NCBI GenBank assembly: GCA_024233875.1 | Contig: JACKPB010000005.1 | Coordinates: 124,001 to 188,000, forward strand | Reading direction: 5' to 3' | Length of the DNA: 64,000 nucleotides | DNA from: Leptospiraceae bacterium | Lineage (GTDB): Bacteria; Spirochaetota; Leptospiria; Leptospirales; Leptospiraceae | Part shown: in pieces, positions 26,516-36,245 of the stretch | Layout: the number at the start of each line of letters is the position of its first letter | Position numbering within the stretch: the stretch's first letter is position 1 | Notes under the pieces: generated by a model | Databases searched by the model: none | The model's input: only the letters and a program-made list of their open reading frames with translations | What the model was told of the DNA's origin: nothing | Translations under genes and position numbers: made by a program

Positions 26516-29428
26516 CTAGAAAGAATATCTTATCTGGAGGTAGATCTGCCTCCCCGCCTGAGGATGATAGGGAGAGATAAAGCCGCTCGGGTTTTGAATC
26601 GTTGGTTGGAGATCCGAAATCGGTCGGACCGCATTTCCGGTCTGTCTTCCCATTCCTAAAAATTTATTGTCCAATAAATTCAATACCAATAATTGAGGGT
26701 CAAGATTTTCTATTCCCAGGAAGTTTTTCCATATCAAACTCAGATTGTAAAGTGTATAAGGAGAGGCATATCCATCCGGTTTCCCTTCACTAACATAGGG
26801 ATAATTTTGAAAATTATAATCATAGGGAGAATAGTAATAATTCGTCAATGGTGCCTTTCGTTTTCCAACCCAGTTCATTCTTACATTGATATTAAGTTTT
26901 TCTAAAAACAAATAATTGAAGCCGGCATTAAGCTTTTTTGCAGCAATATTGTCCAATTCTTTCCCATCGTAATTCGGTGTGATACCCGTAATTGTTCCTC
27001 GGGAATCTGCAAAAAAAATTGGGAGATTTTTTTCATCCCTATCGCCTGTAAATGTATAATTCAAATAAAACGATATGGATGAATTCAGTTTGTAATCAAT
27101 TTCTGCAGAATATCCGTAAATATGGGTGGGAGCGAGATTTTGAAAGTAAGTACTGTGTTGACCGGCACTTCCCACGACGTACCTTCCATCATTAGGATTA
27201 TTGGCTTCTGCGATTTGACCCCGCAACAGAGAAAGAAAGTATCCCCCTTTGAACTGTAAATTATCCGTAGCCATATAGGAGACTTCCCACTCTCCTGTTT
27301 GAATTTTTTGTGGCTTCAAAAAGCGATTTCCTCTGAATTCGTCGTACAATTGAAATACAGTTGGAGCCTTGAAAGCCTCACCATATAAAACTTTAAAAAA
27401 TATTTTTTTAACAGGATTTCCGACCAAACCCGCCCGGGTGGTCCATACATTTCCATAATTGGTATCCATATCCCTACGCAATCCACCTGTAATGGAATAA
27501 TTTTTCCAAAACTTTTGCTCATCCTGAAGGTAAAATGCGAATAGGTTTGAGTAAAATACCTGAGCATTGGTTTGAGTTTGATCCGGATACCTGCTAATGA
27601 TAACATTGGAATCTGTTTTTTGAGTTTTACCGAGAGATACTCCTCCTCCATCATCACTTATGGACTGAATGGTAGTTCGGTCGAGTTGAAAGCCGGTGGT
27701 AATTTCATTCGAAGAAGAAACCCGAACATTCACCTGTTGTTGAAAACCAGTAAGAGTGCTCTGTCCATTGTACTGCTTGGACTTGTCCGGTAAGGGAGAA
27801 AGAAGGATTCCATTTTTTGTTGGATCTGCAATTCCCCTGTATCTGTAGGTATAGATAAAACCTGTATCCGGATAGATTCCTGTTTGTCGAGTATACAATT
27901 TACTTGAGACGGAAAGAGTTGAACTCAAATCTTTTTTGTATTGAGCATAAAGATAATTGCCACGATGATCCTTTTTGTATCTTTTTCCGGGTGTATTGGT
28001 ATAGTATTCATACCCCGGGACATAGGAAGACAATCCTTCATTTTGTTCCCAATAATTGAATCCGAGGGTAAAGTTTTCATACATCACCTTTCCTCTCAAA
28101 AAGATATTCTTTCCTGAATTATCAAACCCATCTTTTAATTTTTTTCGCACATTTCCCGGATACCTGCTATTGTCTATCGTTCCATACTCATTGGTTGTGA
28201 TTTTATCCGGCTCATAATTATTGTGGAAATAATTCCCCGGATCTGATCGATTCAGACCCCTATCCCCGTTACTATCGTAGTACCTACCCGAAAGTTGGAA
28301 AACCAAACCATTCTCAAAACGAAAAGAATTGTAAGAATCTATCATCTTGGTATTCCCGTATCCATAGCTCACCAATGAGTCGGTTTTGAATTTCTTTTTC
28401 TCACCTTCTCCGTATGTATCCCGTGCATTTTTGGTTATGATATTGATTAGACCTGCATAGGCATTGGATCCGTAGAGAGCAGATCCGGGACCCAGGATGA
28501 TTTCTATCCTTTCGACATCGATTAGGGAATACTCAAATTGAAGATGCCGCAACCAACCATTCCCTATATCATTTTGAATGATTCCATCTTCCATGATCAG
28601 TACTTGGGTTTGGCCCACATCACTGACTCCCCTGAGAATCATGTCGGTAGGATACTCCCCTGAATCATAAAATGAATTGAAGTCAAAGTAAGGAACATCC
28701 TGGAGTACTTCCGTCAGAGTCCGGTATCCGCGGTTTTTGATCTTCTCTGAATTGATAACTATGATCTTGGCAGGTGCTTCGGATATTTTTTGAGATTTTC
28801 TCGATGCGGTGACAACACTGTCGTTTCCTATCATTTGGAAAATTTCTTTGGTTTTCTTCTGCTCATCTTCTTTCTGAATGGAAAAGCTAATTTGATCCGC
28901 AATCGGTTGACTCAATAAATTGTCATAGATATTTTCCCGAATTTCGATCGCTCCCGGATTCGAAACTATAGAAAAAAGAGTCATTTTACTGATTTCTTCA
29001 ATGACTTCGGATTCCGGTTCATGGAATTTTTTACCGATGTCACTGTATTCTTCCCCTAGAGTCTCTACCAGATCGTTTGAATTTCTCAAAGCATCTATCA
29101 TAGTTCCTTCCTTCGGATTATAAATCTGAATGTAGAGCGATAAGTTCTTTTCTTCGGGTTTTCTTTTGTAGTAGCCTTCGATGTAATAGTGGAATTGATT
29201 TGATTTAGAAAAATTTAGATTTTGGGAAAGAGTTCCGGGATTGGATTGCACAGAAAAACCATTTTTACTCAAAATCGATTCCAATTCTGTGTTCAATAGT
29301 TCTTCAATCTCTTTAGATTCCCGGGATTCTAAGGATCGAAACGAACCCAAAAGAACTTTTTTAGTATTTGCTTCGGGGAAGATCTCGATTGAGAAAATAA
29401 TAAGAAGAAGAAAAAAAAATCTTTTCAT
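26516..29428 (-). CDS. TonB-dependent outer-membrane receptor with N-terminal extension
   Basis: Outer-membrane beta-barrel receptor of about 970 residues. The ATG at 29428 starts a clean signal peptide (MKRFFFLLLIIFSIEIFPEA); a TTG 17 codons upstream is less likely. About 180 residues of mixed fold precede the plug and resemble surface-lipoprotein or TolB-like domains rather than an STN domain. The plug follows (VVTASRKSQKISEAPAKIIVI, LRGVSDVGQTQVLI, GPGSALYGSNAYAGLINIITK), then a barrel ending in the aromatic C-terminus QIYLQIRYSF. A TonB box cannot be assigned. The ligand is unknown; no haem, cobalamin or siderophore genes are adjacent. It is divergent from the binding-protein/cyclase genes. 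Confidence 0.92.
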   Translation of the reverse strand: MKRFFFLLLIIFSIEIFPEANTKKVLLGSFRSLESRESKEIEELLNTELESILSKNGFSVQSNPGTLSQNLNFSKSNQFHYYIEGYYKRKPEEKNLSLYIQIYNPKEGTMIDALRNSNDLVETLGEEYSDIGKKFHEPESEVIEEISKMTLFSIVSNPGAIEIRENIYDNLLSQPIADQISFSIQKEDEQKKTKEIFQMIGNDSVVTASRKSQKISEAPAKIIVINSEKIKNRGYRTLTEVLQDVPYFDFNSFYDSGEYPTDMILRGVSDVGQTQVLIMEDGIIQNDIGNGWLRHLQFEYSLIDVERIEIILGPGSALYGSNAYAGLINIITKNARDTYGEGEKKKFKTDSLVSYGYGNTKMIDSYNSFRFENGLVFQLSGRYYDSNGDRGLNRSDPGNYFHNNYEPDKITTNEYGTIDNSRYPGNVRKKLKDGFDNSGKNIFLRGKVMYENFTLGFNYWEQNEGLSSYVPGYEYYTNTPGKRYKKDHRGNYLYAQYKKDLSSTLSVSSKLYTRQTGIYPDTGFIYTYRYRGIADPTKNGILLSPLPDKSKQYNGQSTLTGFQQQVNVRVSSSNEITTGFQLDRTTIQSISDDGGGVSLGKTQKTDSNVIISRYPDQTQTNAQVFYSNLFAFYLQDEQKFWKNYSITGGLRRDMDTNYGNVWTTRAGLVGNPVKKIFFKVLYGEAFKAPTVFQLYDEFRGNRFLKPQKIQTGEWEVSYMATDNLQFKGGYFLSLLRGQIAEANNPNDGRYVVGSAGQHSTYFQNLAPTHIYGYSAEIDYKLNSSISFYLNYTFTGDRDEKNLPIFFADSRGTITGITPNYDGKELDNIAAKKLNAGFNYLFLEKLNINVRMNWVGKRKAPLTNYYYSPYDYNFQNYPYVSEGKPDGYASPYTLYNLSLIWKNFLGIENLDPQLLVLNLLDNKFLGMGRQTGNAVRPISDLQPTIQNPSGFISPYHPQAGRQIYLQIRYSF

Positions 29429-29553
29429 ATCAATGGAATTAAAAGAGTCTGTTGGTACAAATTTCAAGAATATATTCAAAAAATTGAATCCAATAGATAC
29501 ACTAATTTCATTGATTTATGACTCTGTGCAAAAACTTGTTGTCCGATATAGTA

Positions 29554-29570
29554 ACTTCACTAGTCGAAGT
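29554..29570. promoter_or_regulatory. Inverted repeat in the divergent promoter region of the receptor and binding-protein genes
   Basis: ACTTC (29554-29558) and GAAGT (29566-29570) flank a 7-base spacer centred on CTAG. The site lies between two divergent genes and could be an operator shared by both. Short arms make chance occurrence possible. Confidence 0.25.
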
Positions 29571-29642
29571 ACTTTTAAGGAGCCAAATTTTTGATTATTA
29601 TTTTTAATTTTTCAAAACCTTGAATGTCAAGGGATTTTTTTT

Positions 29643-31253
29643 ATGACTTTAAAGCATCAGTTTTTTTTATTCTTGATTGTAATTGTTCTACTCTTTGAAG
29701 TGATACCCCTGTACACCTCAGAAGGTTCGGACTCCAAAAAAACTATCCCTGTATTCATTTCATCCAATAGCACCTATTATATCAAAATTATCAACCAAAT
29801 TCGGGTTGTTCTCAATAGACAGATGGACTTGCATTTTCTCTCCTCTCTAAACGAAGAAGAGACCTTAGCTCTATTTCAAAAAATCAAATCCGATTCCCCG
29901 GATTTTTTGATTAGTTTGGGAAATCCTTCTACCACAAAAGTTTTTGAAAACTTTCAAAATGTTCCAATTTTGTACTCTCTTCTTCCTGCGGCTGCTTTGC
30001 CCAAAAATTTGGAGAACAATAAGATCTGCGGTGTGAATACTGACATTCCTATCAAGGAGTTCTTTGCCACTTTAAAAGAAATGAAGCCTGAATCCCGGAA
30101 GGTGCTTAGTTTCTCGGGAAATCAATTCAGTCGATTCATAGCCTCTGAGGGAATGTACGAAAGTTCAAGATACAATTTGCTTTTTGAAAATATAGAGGTC
30201 AAATCCGGCACCGAGCTCATCCATATTCTAAAAGAAATGAAGGGCGGTTTTGATGCGATTTATATCATTTCTGATCCCATCTACGACAAAGAAACATTTG
30301 ATTTTGTCTCAGAATATTGCAGAGAAAATCATATCATTCTTATGACTTCAATTCCATATCTTATCAATCTGGGAGCTACCTTCAGTATCACCCATTTTTA
30401 CTCCAGAATTGGAATGGTTATAGGTGAACTGGGACAGGAAATCTCCAGAAATCCTCAGGTGTGTAGGGACAATTATTTGCTTCCCATACGCGAACACGCA
30501 CTGTCCATAAATTCAGAGTATGCAGAAAAATCGGGATTGGCTATTCCCAAGCACTTGATTCAGAGATCGGAAAACAACCATGTAATCCTGGAAGGGATCA
30601 ATCAGTATGAAAAAGGGAATTTAGAAATTTCCTACCTGATCATGAACAAACTCCTGGAAAAAGATCCCCACAATCGAACCGGGATTTTTTTTCGGGATCT
30701 CATCAACGAAAAATTGAATGGAAGAAAAATCAGTGAACTCTTTAAAAAAGCAAAAGTATTGCATCAGAACAAAGAGTACCGGGAAGAAAGAGAAATCTTA
30801 AAAAAAATCTTAGCGATATATCCCTCTTCAATCGAAGCCAATGAAGCTATGGAAAATTCTTTATTTTCAGAGAGTGAATCCAAGAGAGTTCATGGTGATC
30901 TTATGAGTTCACAAAATGAAGTATTTTTAGCGATTGTGAGCTATCTGGATGCTATAAAAATCTACCCTAAAAACGAAAAAGCAAAATCAGAATTGTCAAC
31001 GTTACGAGCAAAAGAATTCAAAAATATTCCCAAATATAGAGAGACCGCTATTCGGTACTACAACACAAGAAATTATGAAAAAGCAGAAGAAACATTCTCT
31101 AATATACTTTTGATAGATCCCAATGATAGACAGGCAGAAGAATACAGAAAGATATCATTCAACAAAAAAAAAGGTATGGAAAAATATGTTGAGTGCATTA
31201 GAAAAAATGATAAAAAATGTTCCTTGATCTGGAAGGGTGAAAAAGAGTGGTAG
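29643..31253 (+). CDS. Periplasmic ABC-type substrate-binding-like domain fused to TPR repeats
   Basis: A 536-residue exported protein (signal peptide MTLKHQFFLFLIVIVLLFEVIPLYTSEG). About residues 35-300 match the ABC_sub_bind family (DFLISLGNPSTTKVFENFQNVPILYSL, KICGVNTDIPIKEFF, FDAIYIISDPIYDKETFDFV, ISRNPQVCRDNYLLPI). Residues 310-536 are helical repeats of the TPR type (NKEYREEREILKKILAIYPSSIEANEAM, YNTRNYEKAEETFSNILLIDPNDRQAEEY). No permease or ATPase is encoded nearby. It ends 13 bases before the large cyclase gene, so I infer that it binds a ligand and presents it to the cyclase rather than serving import. Confidence 0.82.
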   Translation: MTLKHQFFLFLIVIVLLFEVIPLYTSEGSDSKKTIPVFISSNSTYYIKIINQIRVVLNRQMDLHFLSSLNEEETLALFQKIKSDSPDFLISLGNPSTTKVFENFQNVPILYSLLPAAALPKNLENNKICGVNTDIPIKEFFATLKEMKPESRKVLSFSGNQFSRFIASEGMYESSRYNLLFENIEVKSGTELIHILKEMKGGFDAIYIISDPIYDKETFDFVSEYCRENHIILMTSIPYLINLGATFSITHFYSRIGMVIGELGQEISRNPQVCRDNYLLPIREHALSINSEYAEKSGLAIPKHLIQRSENNHVILEGINQYEKGNLEISYLIMNKLLEKDPHNRTGIFFRDLINEKLNGRKISELFKKAKVLHQNKEYREEREILKKILAIYPSSIEANEAMENSLFSESESKRVHGDLMSSQNEVFLAIVSYLDAIKIYPKNEKAKSELSTLRAKEFKNIPKYRETAIRYYNTRNYEKAEETFSNILLIDPNDRQAEEYRKISFNKKKGMEKYVECIRKNDKKCSLIWKGEKEW

Positions 31254-31266
31254 GAAATAAAATCGA

Positions 31267-34200
31267 ATGCTAAAGGCCGGGACAGTTTTCAGAATTTCTA
31301 TTTTGGTAAACTTTATATGTACCCTGTATCTCGGATTTTATTCCTATAATTATTTCATTAATATAGAAAAAGATTTTTTTAAAACCAAACTTGAAATAGC
31401 TTCTAATTCTTTAAAGTACATCCTGCCACCGGATTACAATCATAAGATTACCACAATAGATGACTTAGAAGCACTCAAATATATCACGGGAAAGACCAGA
31501 AAATTATCCGGAAATCTAAGAGTCAATTCCATATATTCGATACTCAAAGAAGGAGAAAATTACTATCTCTCCTCGGGAAATCTCAAGCAAAGTGAAAAGT
31601 CAGGCATTGTCGATTTAAGTCCAGTAGAATTGGAGCAGATTCAAAAGATTGCACCCAACTTAAAAGAAATCAATGATGAAATCTACTATGACTACGAAGA
31701 TGAATACGGTGAGTACTTTGCTGTATTGAGTCTTTTCCACAAAGATGATCATCAAACTATCTATATAGGCGCGGATATAACCAGCGAACGATTGGAACAG
31801 AAGAAAATATTAATATTCAATCGTACTATCATTTTTTCGTTTTTAACATTTTTAATATTTTTATGGTTCTCTTATGATTTATTTTTGATTCGGAACATAT
31901 ATAATTATTTTAATAAAAAATACAATCTCTCTGTTTTTGTAGTACTTATAGCGATTTCTACTTTTTTCGGTTACCTGGTAAACAAGTCCGTTATGAATAA
32001 GAATCTGAATGACCTGGTTCGATCGGAAAAAGAAAAAAAGATTTCATTAGCATACTCTATAAATTCTATCCTTCCTGATAATTATACAGAGAAGAGTCTT
32101 TTGGGAATTGATATAGATGAAAAACTTTACTTCAAATCAAATGAGGCTATAAATAAATTCCTCAATCTATTTTCTATAACTTCAGTCCGTTCATTAATGG
32201 AGTTTGACAATAATTTTTATATAGTTTACAATTCAGAAAATTCTAAGCCTCCTCAGGAAAATATCGTTCGTATTCATCAATACTCAGGAAAAATCAGTAG
32301 TAAGTATTTAACTTACATCCAAAATTCTTTGTACTTTACTCTCAATCCCGGTGATACAGAAATAAACTCCTATCTTAGTTTTTTACCCTTAAAGCATTCA
32401 AAAGGTACAATTATTTACTATATTCTTGAAGAGAAATCCCCTTTCATGAGTGAAAGCAATTCTAATTCAGGGTTATTGTTCTTTGTAATATTTTTGAGTA
32501 TAGAATCCTTTATTTTCATAATTTTGACTTATATCTATTCCGCTTTTTTCATCGGGGACTATCTAAAGAATAGAAATATTTTTTCCATAAAATTCAAATT
32601 TGTCATCTACATCGGCGGCACCGCACTCATTTGTTTTCTGGGTATATCCTATATTTTTACCCGATACAGTGAGGATTTACTCACTAAAAAGACAATAGAG
32701 AATTGTAGAAATATAGCATTTAATATTGCCAATATCGCTAAAGAGGATTTAATCTTAGGCAATACATATGATGCAACCAAATCGAACATAGATGAAAACT
32801 TTCAATCGGGACTCGTGGGACTGAAAGATATTTTTATCATGGATGTTTTTGGAACTTATGTTGTTAATTACTCTGAAGAGAAAACCGGAGAAAGAGGAGA
32901 GACCGAAGAAATCGATCTAATTCGATCAATAGACTCGATAGAACTAAAAGAGGATAAAGATGATAGGGAAATGTACACTACCTTAAAGATTTACTATCCA
33001 ATAACGACGTATCACAATGGAAAAAAAATAAAAATTGGAGCTGCAATCTTTGAATACAATCGGGATTTGCTCTACAGACCTATCTATCGTGCTCAGAATA
33101 ATATGAATTGGATAGGTTTATTATTAGTAGTCATCACTCTTTTCATTACTCTATTTATCTCGATTCGAACAACTGCTCCGATTACCGAATTGACCCGGGG
33201 TGTACAGATCATTTCAGAAGGAAATCTCGATTACCATATCTATATAAAGGAAAGGGATGAGATTGGAATTCTTTCAGAGAAATTCAATCAAATGACTGTC
33301 AAGATCAAAGACTATACTCAAAATCTGGAAAGCATGGTAGAACAAAGAACAAAGGAAGTTGTTCAATCAAAAGAAACTCTTCAGAGTGTCCTTTCCAACT
33401 CACCAATTATCTTATTTCTTTTAGATCCCAAAGGGCTCATACTCTTTGCTGAAGGACGCGGTTTGGAGAAGTTTGGTGTCGAAGGAAGTCAAATCATAGG
33501 ATTCAAATTGAATGATCTTTTTAATGAGCTTTCTGACATAGGAAATATGTTGGAAATCACAGAATTCGGGAAGGAATTCAAAAGAGAGGAAATCATAGAA
33601 GGAATTTATTTTGAAATAAACATCACTGCCCTCAGAGAAGAAAAAGACAAAGTCGCAGGCTACATAGGATTGTTTCTGGATATCACAGAACGAAAGCGTG
33701 CCGAAACAGTTATGGCCAGAAAGTTATTTTACGAAGAGCAATTGGCTCTCTGTTCACAAAAAATGATCGAAGACAAACCTGAAGTCCTAGAAGAAGTATT
33801 AGAAATTCTTTTGAAAACCTCAAATGCATCAAGAGTTTATATTTTAAAATTATCTAATATTATTGTGGAAAACAATTTAAAACCCGAATATTTATTTGAG
33901 GCTATCAATCCTAATTCTAATATCCAAAAAAGAAATTACCACTTTCGAAAGTCACACAAAAATTTAAAAAATGTAATCATGCATTTCAAAAAATCTCTTT
34001 CCGATGAAAAATTTATCAATTGGAATCTAGAAACCATGCCCGGAGAGTTTATCCCGTTTTTCCGAAAATTAAAAATTTATTCCATTCTATATGTTCCATT
34101 TTATATCAAAGGAGAATGGAGTGGGTTCATTTGTTTTGAAGACAACAATCAACCTAAGAAGTGGGGTTATGAAGACATTAACCTCTTACAGACATCTGCG

Positions 34201-34980
34201 GGTCTCATAGGTACAAAAATGGAAATCCAGGAAGCCATGAATCAAATTCGTATTGAAAAGAATAAATCCGATGCTCTTCTTTTGAATATTTTACCTTCAA
34301 TCATTGCGGATGAATTGAAGGAAAATGGAGAAGTCAAGCCCGTATCCTACTCAGAAGCATCTATTCTATTTACTGATTTTAAAGGTTTTACAAGAATTGC
34401 GAGCAAAATGTCTCCTGAGAAATTGATAGATGAATTGAATGGAATATTTTCTCAGTTCGATCAGATTTGTGAGCGAAGAAATATAGAAAAACTAAAGACA
34501 ATAGGAGATGCCTTTATGTGTGCGGGGGGACTCCCCATTCGAAATTCCACACATCCTATTGATATTTGCCTAACAGCTCTGGAAATGCAGGAATTTTTAC
34601 AGAAAACAAGAGAAATCATATATACCGTCTCAGGAAATGAGTATTGGGATATGCGAATTGGAATTCATACAGGAAGTGTTGTCGCAGGAGTGATCGGAAA
34701 AAGTAAGTTTGCATATGATATTTGGGGAGATTCAGTGAATATAGCCTCCCGTATGGAAAGCAATTGTGAAGTTGGAAAGATAAATATTTCAGTGGATACT
34801 TACAACAGGGTAAAAGATTATTTCGTCTGCGAACGAAGAGGCGAAATAGAAGTAAAAAACCGGGGATTGATTGAAATGTTTTTTTTGCATAGACTAAAAC
34901 CTGAGTTGTCTAAAGATATAGACGGAAGAATTCCCAATCAGGAATTTTACCAAAGATATGAAAAACTAGTAAATAAGTAA
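31267..34980 (+). CDS. Multidomain membrane adenylate cyclase (HAMP-PAS-GAF-cyclase)
   Basis: A 1237-residue sensor enzyme. Membrane segments are at about 7-30, 181-207, 220-238, 402-428, 443-465 and 614-634, leaving three extracytoplasmic segments (about 30-180, 240-400 and 465-612). HAMP follows (634-688, TAPITELTRGVQIISEGNLDY), then a coiled coil, PAS (703-810), GAF (825-985) and the class III cyclase domain (1028-1215). Metal ligands are Asp1037 (LFTDF) and Asp1081 (IGD). Lys1077 and Asp1151 are the pair that selects ATP; Asn1158 and Arg1162 complete the site. It is predicted to make cAMP in response to signals at several input domains, probably with the preceding binding protein. Confidence 0.92.
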   Translation: MLKAGTVFRISILVNFICTLYLGFYSYNYFINIEKDFFKTKLEIASNSLKYILPPDYNHKITTIDDLEALKYITGKTRKLSGNLRVNSIYSILKEGENYYLSSGNLKQSEKSGIVDLSPVELEQIQKIAPNLKEINDEIYYDYEDEYGEYFAVLSLFHKDDHQTIYIGADITSERLEQKKILIFNRTIIFSFLTFLIFLWFSYDLFLIRNIYNYFNKKYNLSVFVVLIAISTFFGYLVNKSVMNKNLNDLVRSEKEKKISLAYSINSILPDNYTEKSLLGIDIDEKLYFKSNEAINKFLNLFSITSVRSLMEFDNNFYIVYNSENSKPPQENIVRIHQYSGKISSKYLTYIQNSLYFTLNPGDTEINSYLSFLPLKHSKGTIIYYILEEKSPFMSESNSNSGLLFFVIFLSIESFIFIILTYIYSAFFIGDYLKNRNIFSIKFKFVIYIGGTALICFLGISYIFTRYSEDLLTKKTIENCRNIAFNIANIAKEDLILGNTYDATKSNIDENFQSGLVGLKDIFIMDVFGTYVVNYSEEKTGERGETEEIDLIRSIDSIELKEDKDDREMYTTLKIYYPITTYHNGKKIKIGAAIFEYNRDLLYRPIYRAQNNMNWIGLLLVVITLFITLFISIRTTAPITELTRGVQIISEGNLDYHIYIKERDEIGILSEKFNQMTVKIKDYTQNLESMVEQRTKEVVQSKETLQSVLSNSPIILFLLDPKGLILFAEGRGLEKFGVEGSQIIGFKLNDLFNELSDIGNMLEITEFGKEFKREEIIEGIYFEINITALREEKDKVAGYIGLFLDITERKRAETVMARKLFYEEQLALCSQKMIEDKPEVLEEVLEILLKTSNASRVYILKLSNIIVENNLKPEYLFEAINPNSNIQKRNYHFRKSHKNLKNVIMHFKKSLSDEKFINWNLETMPGEFIPFFRKLKIYSILYVPFYIKGEWSGFICFEDNNQPKKWGYEDINLLQTSAGLIGTKMEIQEAMNQIRIEKNKSDALLLNILPSIIADELKENGEVKPVSYSEASILFTDFKGFTRIASKMSPEKLIDELNGIFSQFDQICERRNIEKLKTIGDAFMCAGGLPIRNSTHPIDICLTALEMQEFLQKTREIIYTVSGNEYWDMRIGIHTGSVVAGVIGKSKFAYDIWGDSVNIASRMESNCEVGKINISVDTYNRVKDYFVCERRGEIEVKNRGLIEMFFLHRLKPELSKDIDGRIPNQEFYQRYEKLVNK

Positions 34981-35096
34981 AATATTTGTAAATTTTATTA
35001 AATTAATTAAGTCTGTTTGGTATACGAAGTGCAATGAATAAGTTCTTATATCGAAACTCATCAAGATGAATAAATAATTAGAAAAAAGGTTAAAAA

Positions 35097-35534
35097 ATGA
35101 ATTCATTTAAAATCATCGAGTCGTTTGTTCTACAAATAAATGCTATTCCTGATTTTGATTTACTAAATACAGACAATGAGAAAGAACTCCAAAATACTAC
35201 TACTTCCAATCCCAAAATTCAATTCAATCGAAACGGTCAACTCAAATCTCTTCAGGTTCAAAAAGATATAGAAAGTAAATTTCTAGAAAGAATTTCCCCT
35301 TATATTGGGGAATTTTATGATTATTTAGAATCCAGAATCATCCGAATCGAAGACTTCTTGATCAATCACATAGACTCTCACCGCACTCAAAACTTTCAAT
35401 CACTCGGGACAAATGATATGCTTTATGAACTCGTAGAAAATTTAAAAAACTTCACAAATGGAGATAGATCCAATGTAACCTGGACAATGAAAACCTTCTA
35501 TGAATTTACCGAAAGCAATCCTTATTTAAGATAA
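35097..35534 (+). CDS. Small unknown protein (145 aa)
   Basis: Not recognised. It is a soluble, mostly helical, polar protein with no signal peptide or membrane segment. AAAAAAGG lies 7 bases before the ATG. It is co-directional with the cyclase gene (116 bases after it) and with the next two genes, and its base composition matches its neighbours. It could be a downstream partner of the cyclase or hemerythrin, but nothing in the sequence shows this. Confidence 0.65.
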   Translation: MNSFKIIESFVLQINAIPDFDLLNTDNEKELQNTTTSNPKIQFNRNGQLKSLQVQKDIESKFLERISPYIGEFYDYLESRIIRIEDFLINHIDSHRTQNFQSLGTNDMLYELVENLKNFTNGDRSNVTWTMKTFYEFTESNPYLR

Positions 35535-35613
35535 TTTTTATTTCAAAAATATTTGATTTTTCACTAAAAATACTTTTTTTATTTTTTCTTATCTGATTAT
35601 TTAGTAAATTCAA

Positions 35614-36078
35614 ATGTCAAAAGTAGAATCAATATTTGAATTTTTAAAGTTTTTTGATCTCAGTATACCTAAAAATATAGAATTAGAGTATGCTGAAGGT
35701 ATAGAGAAAATAATTTCAAATGAAAATTACTTAAAAACATTCTTATCCATTCAAAAAAAATTTCAAGCCTACCTGATCCAAGAATCCAGAAACTACCTGA
35801 AACCACTTGATGACTTTCAAACCGATACCGAATTCGACTCAGTTGTAAAAACTTGGATATTTTTCTTTTCTGAATATCTTCTCAGTACATACAAATCTTC
35901 ACCCTACCGGTCTTCCTATTTGGAAAAATATGAAAAATCGCTGATTATTTATGAGATTCGAATATTGAAAAAATTTATCAAATCGGAAAGTGTGGATAAG
36001 TTCTGGTGTCTTCGTGAAGTATCCCGGTTTTCAAAATTTTATCCGGAAATGATTGAGGTTGTATTTCTGGACAATTGA
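35614..36078 (+). CDS. Small unknown protein (154 aa)
   Basis: Not recognised. It is a soluble, helical and aromatic-rich protein (KTWIFFFSEYLLSTYKSSPYRSSYLEKY) without a signal peptide. The size and strand match the preceding 145-residue gene, 79 bases upstream, but no sequence similarity is obvious by eye. No ribosome site is clear. The last 100 bases overlap a weak antisense reading frame. Confidence 0.62.
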   Translation: MSKVESIFEFLKFFDLSIPKNIELEYAEGIEKIISNENYLKTFLSIQKKFQAYLIQESRNYLKPLDDFQTDTEFDSVVKTWIFFFSEYLLSTYKSSPYRSSYLEKYEKSLIIYEIRILKKFIKSESVDKFWCLREVSRFSKFYPEMIEVVFLDN

Positions 36079-36245
36079 GAATTGTTTTGATAACTTTAAA
36101 CAAACCATTTCTATCCTTAGAAAATCTCATATTTTTACCTTGACCTTCTCTTTCCCGATCCTCATCAAAATAAAAACAATCAATATTTTCCTTTTCATTT
36201 TCATTCAATTTTTTGTGATGGATTAAAATTTCGCCGGGAGCCAAA

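Noticed and set aside
27316..27657. 113-codon frame inside the TonB receptor gene
   Set aside because: Shadow frame within the barrel region, without supporting signals.
29429..29479. Upstream TTG start for the TonB receptor
   Set aside because: It would place 17 residues before an otherwise ideal signal peptide that starts at ATG 29428.
29429..29642. Cobalamin or other riboswitch upstream of the TonB receptor
   Set aside because: No B12-box or long structured leader can be seen in the ~215 bases.
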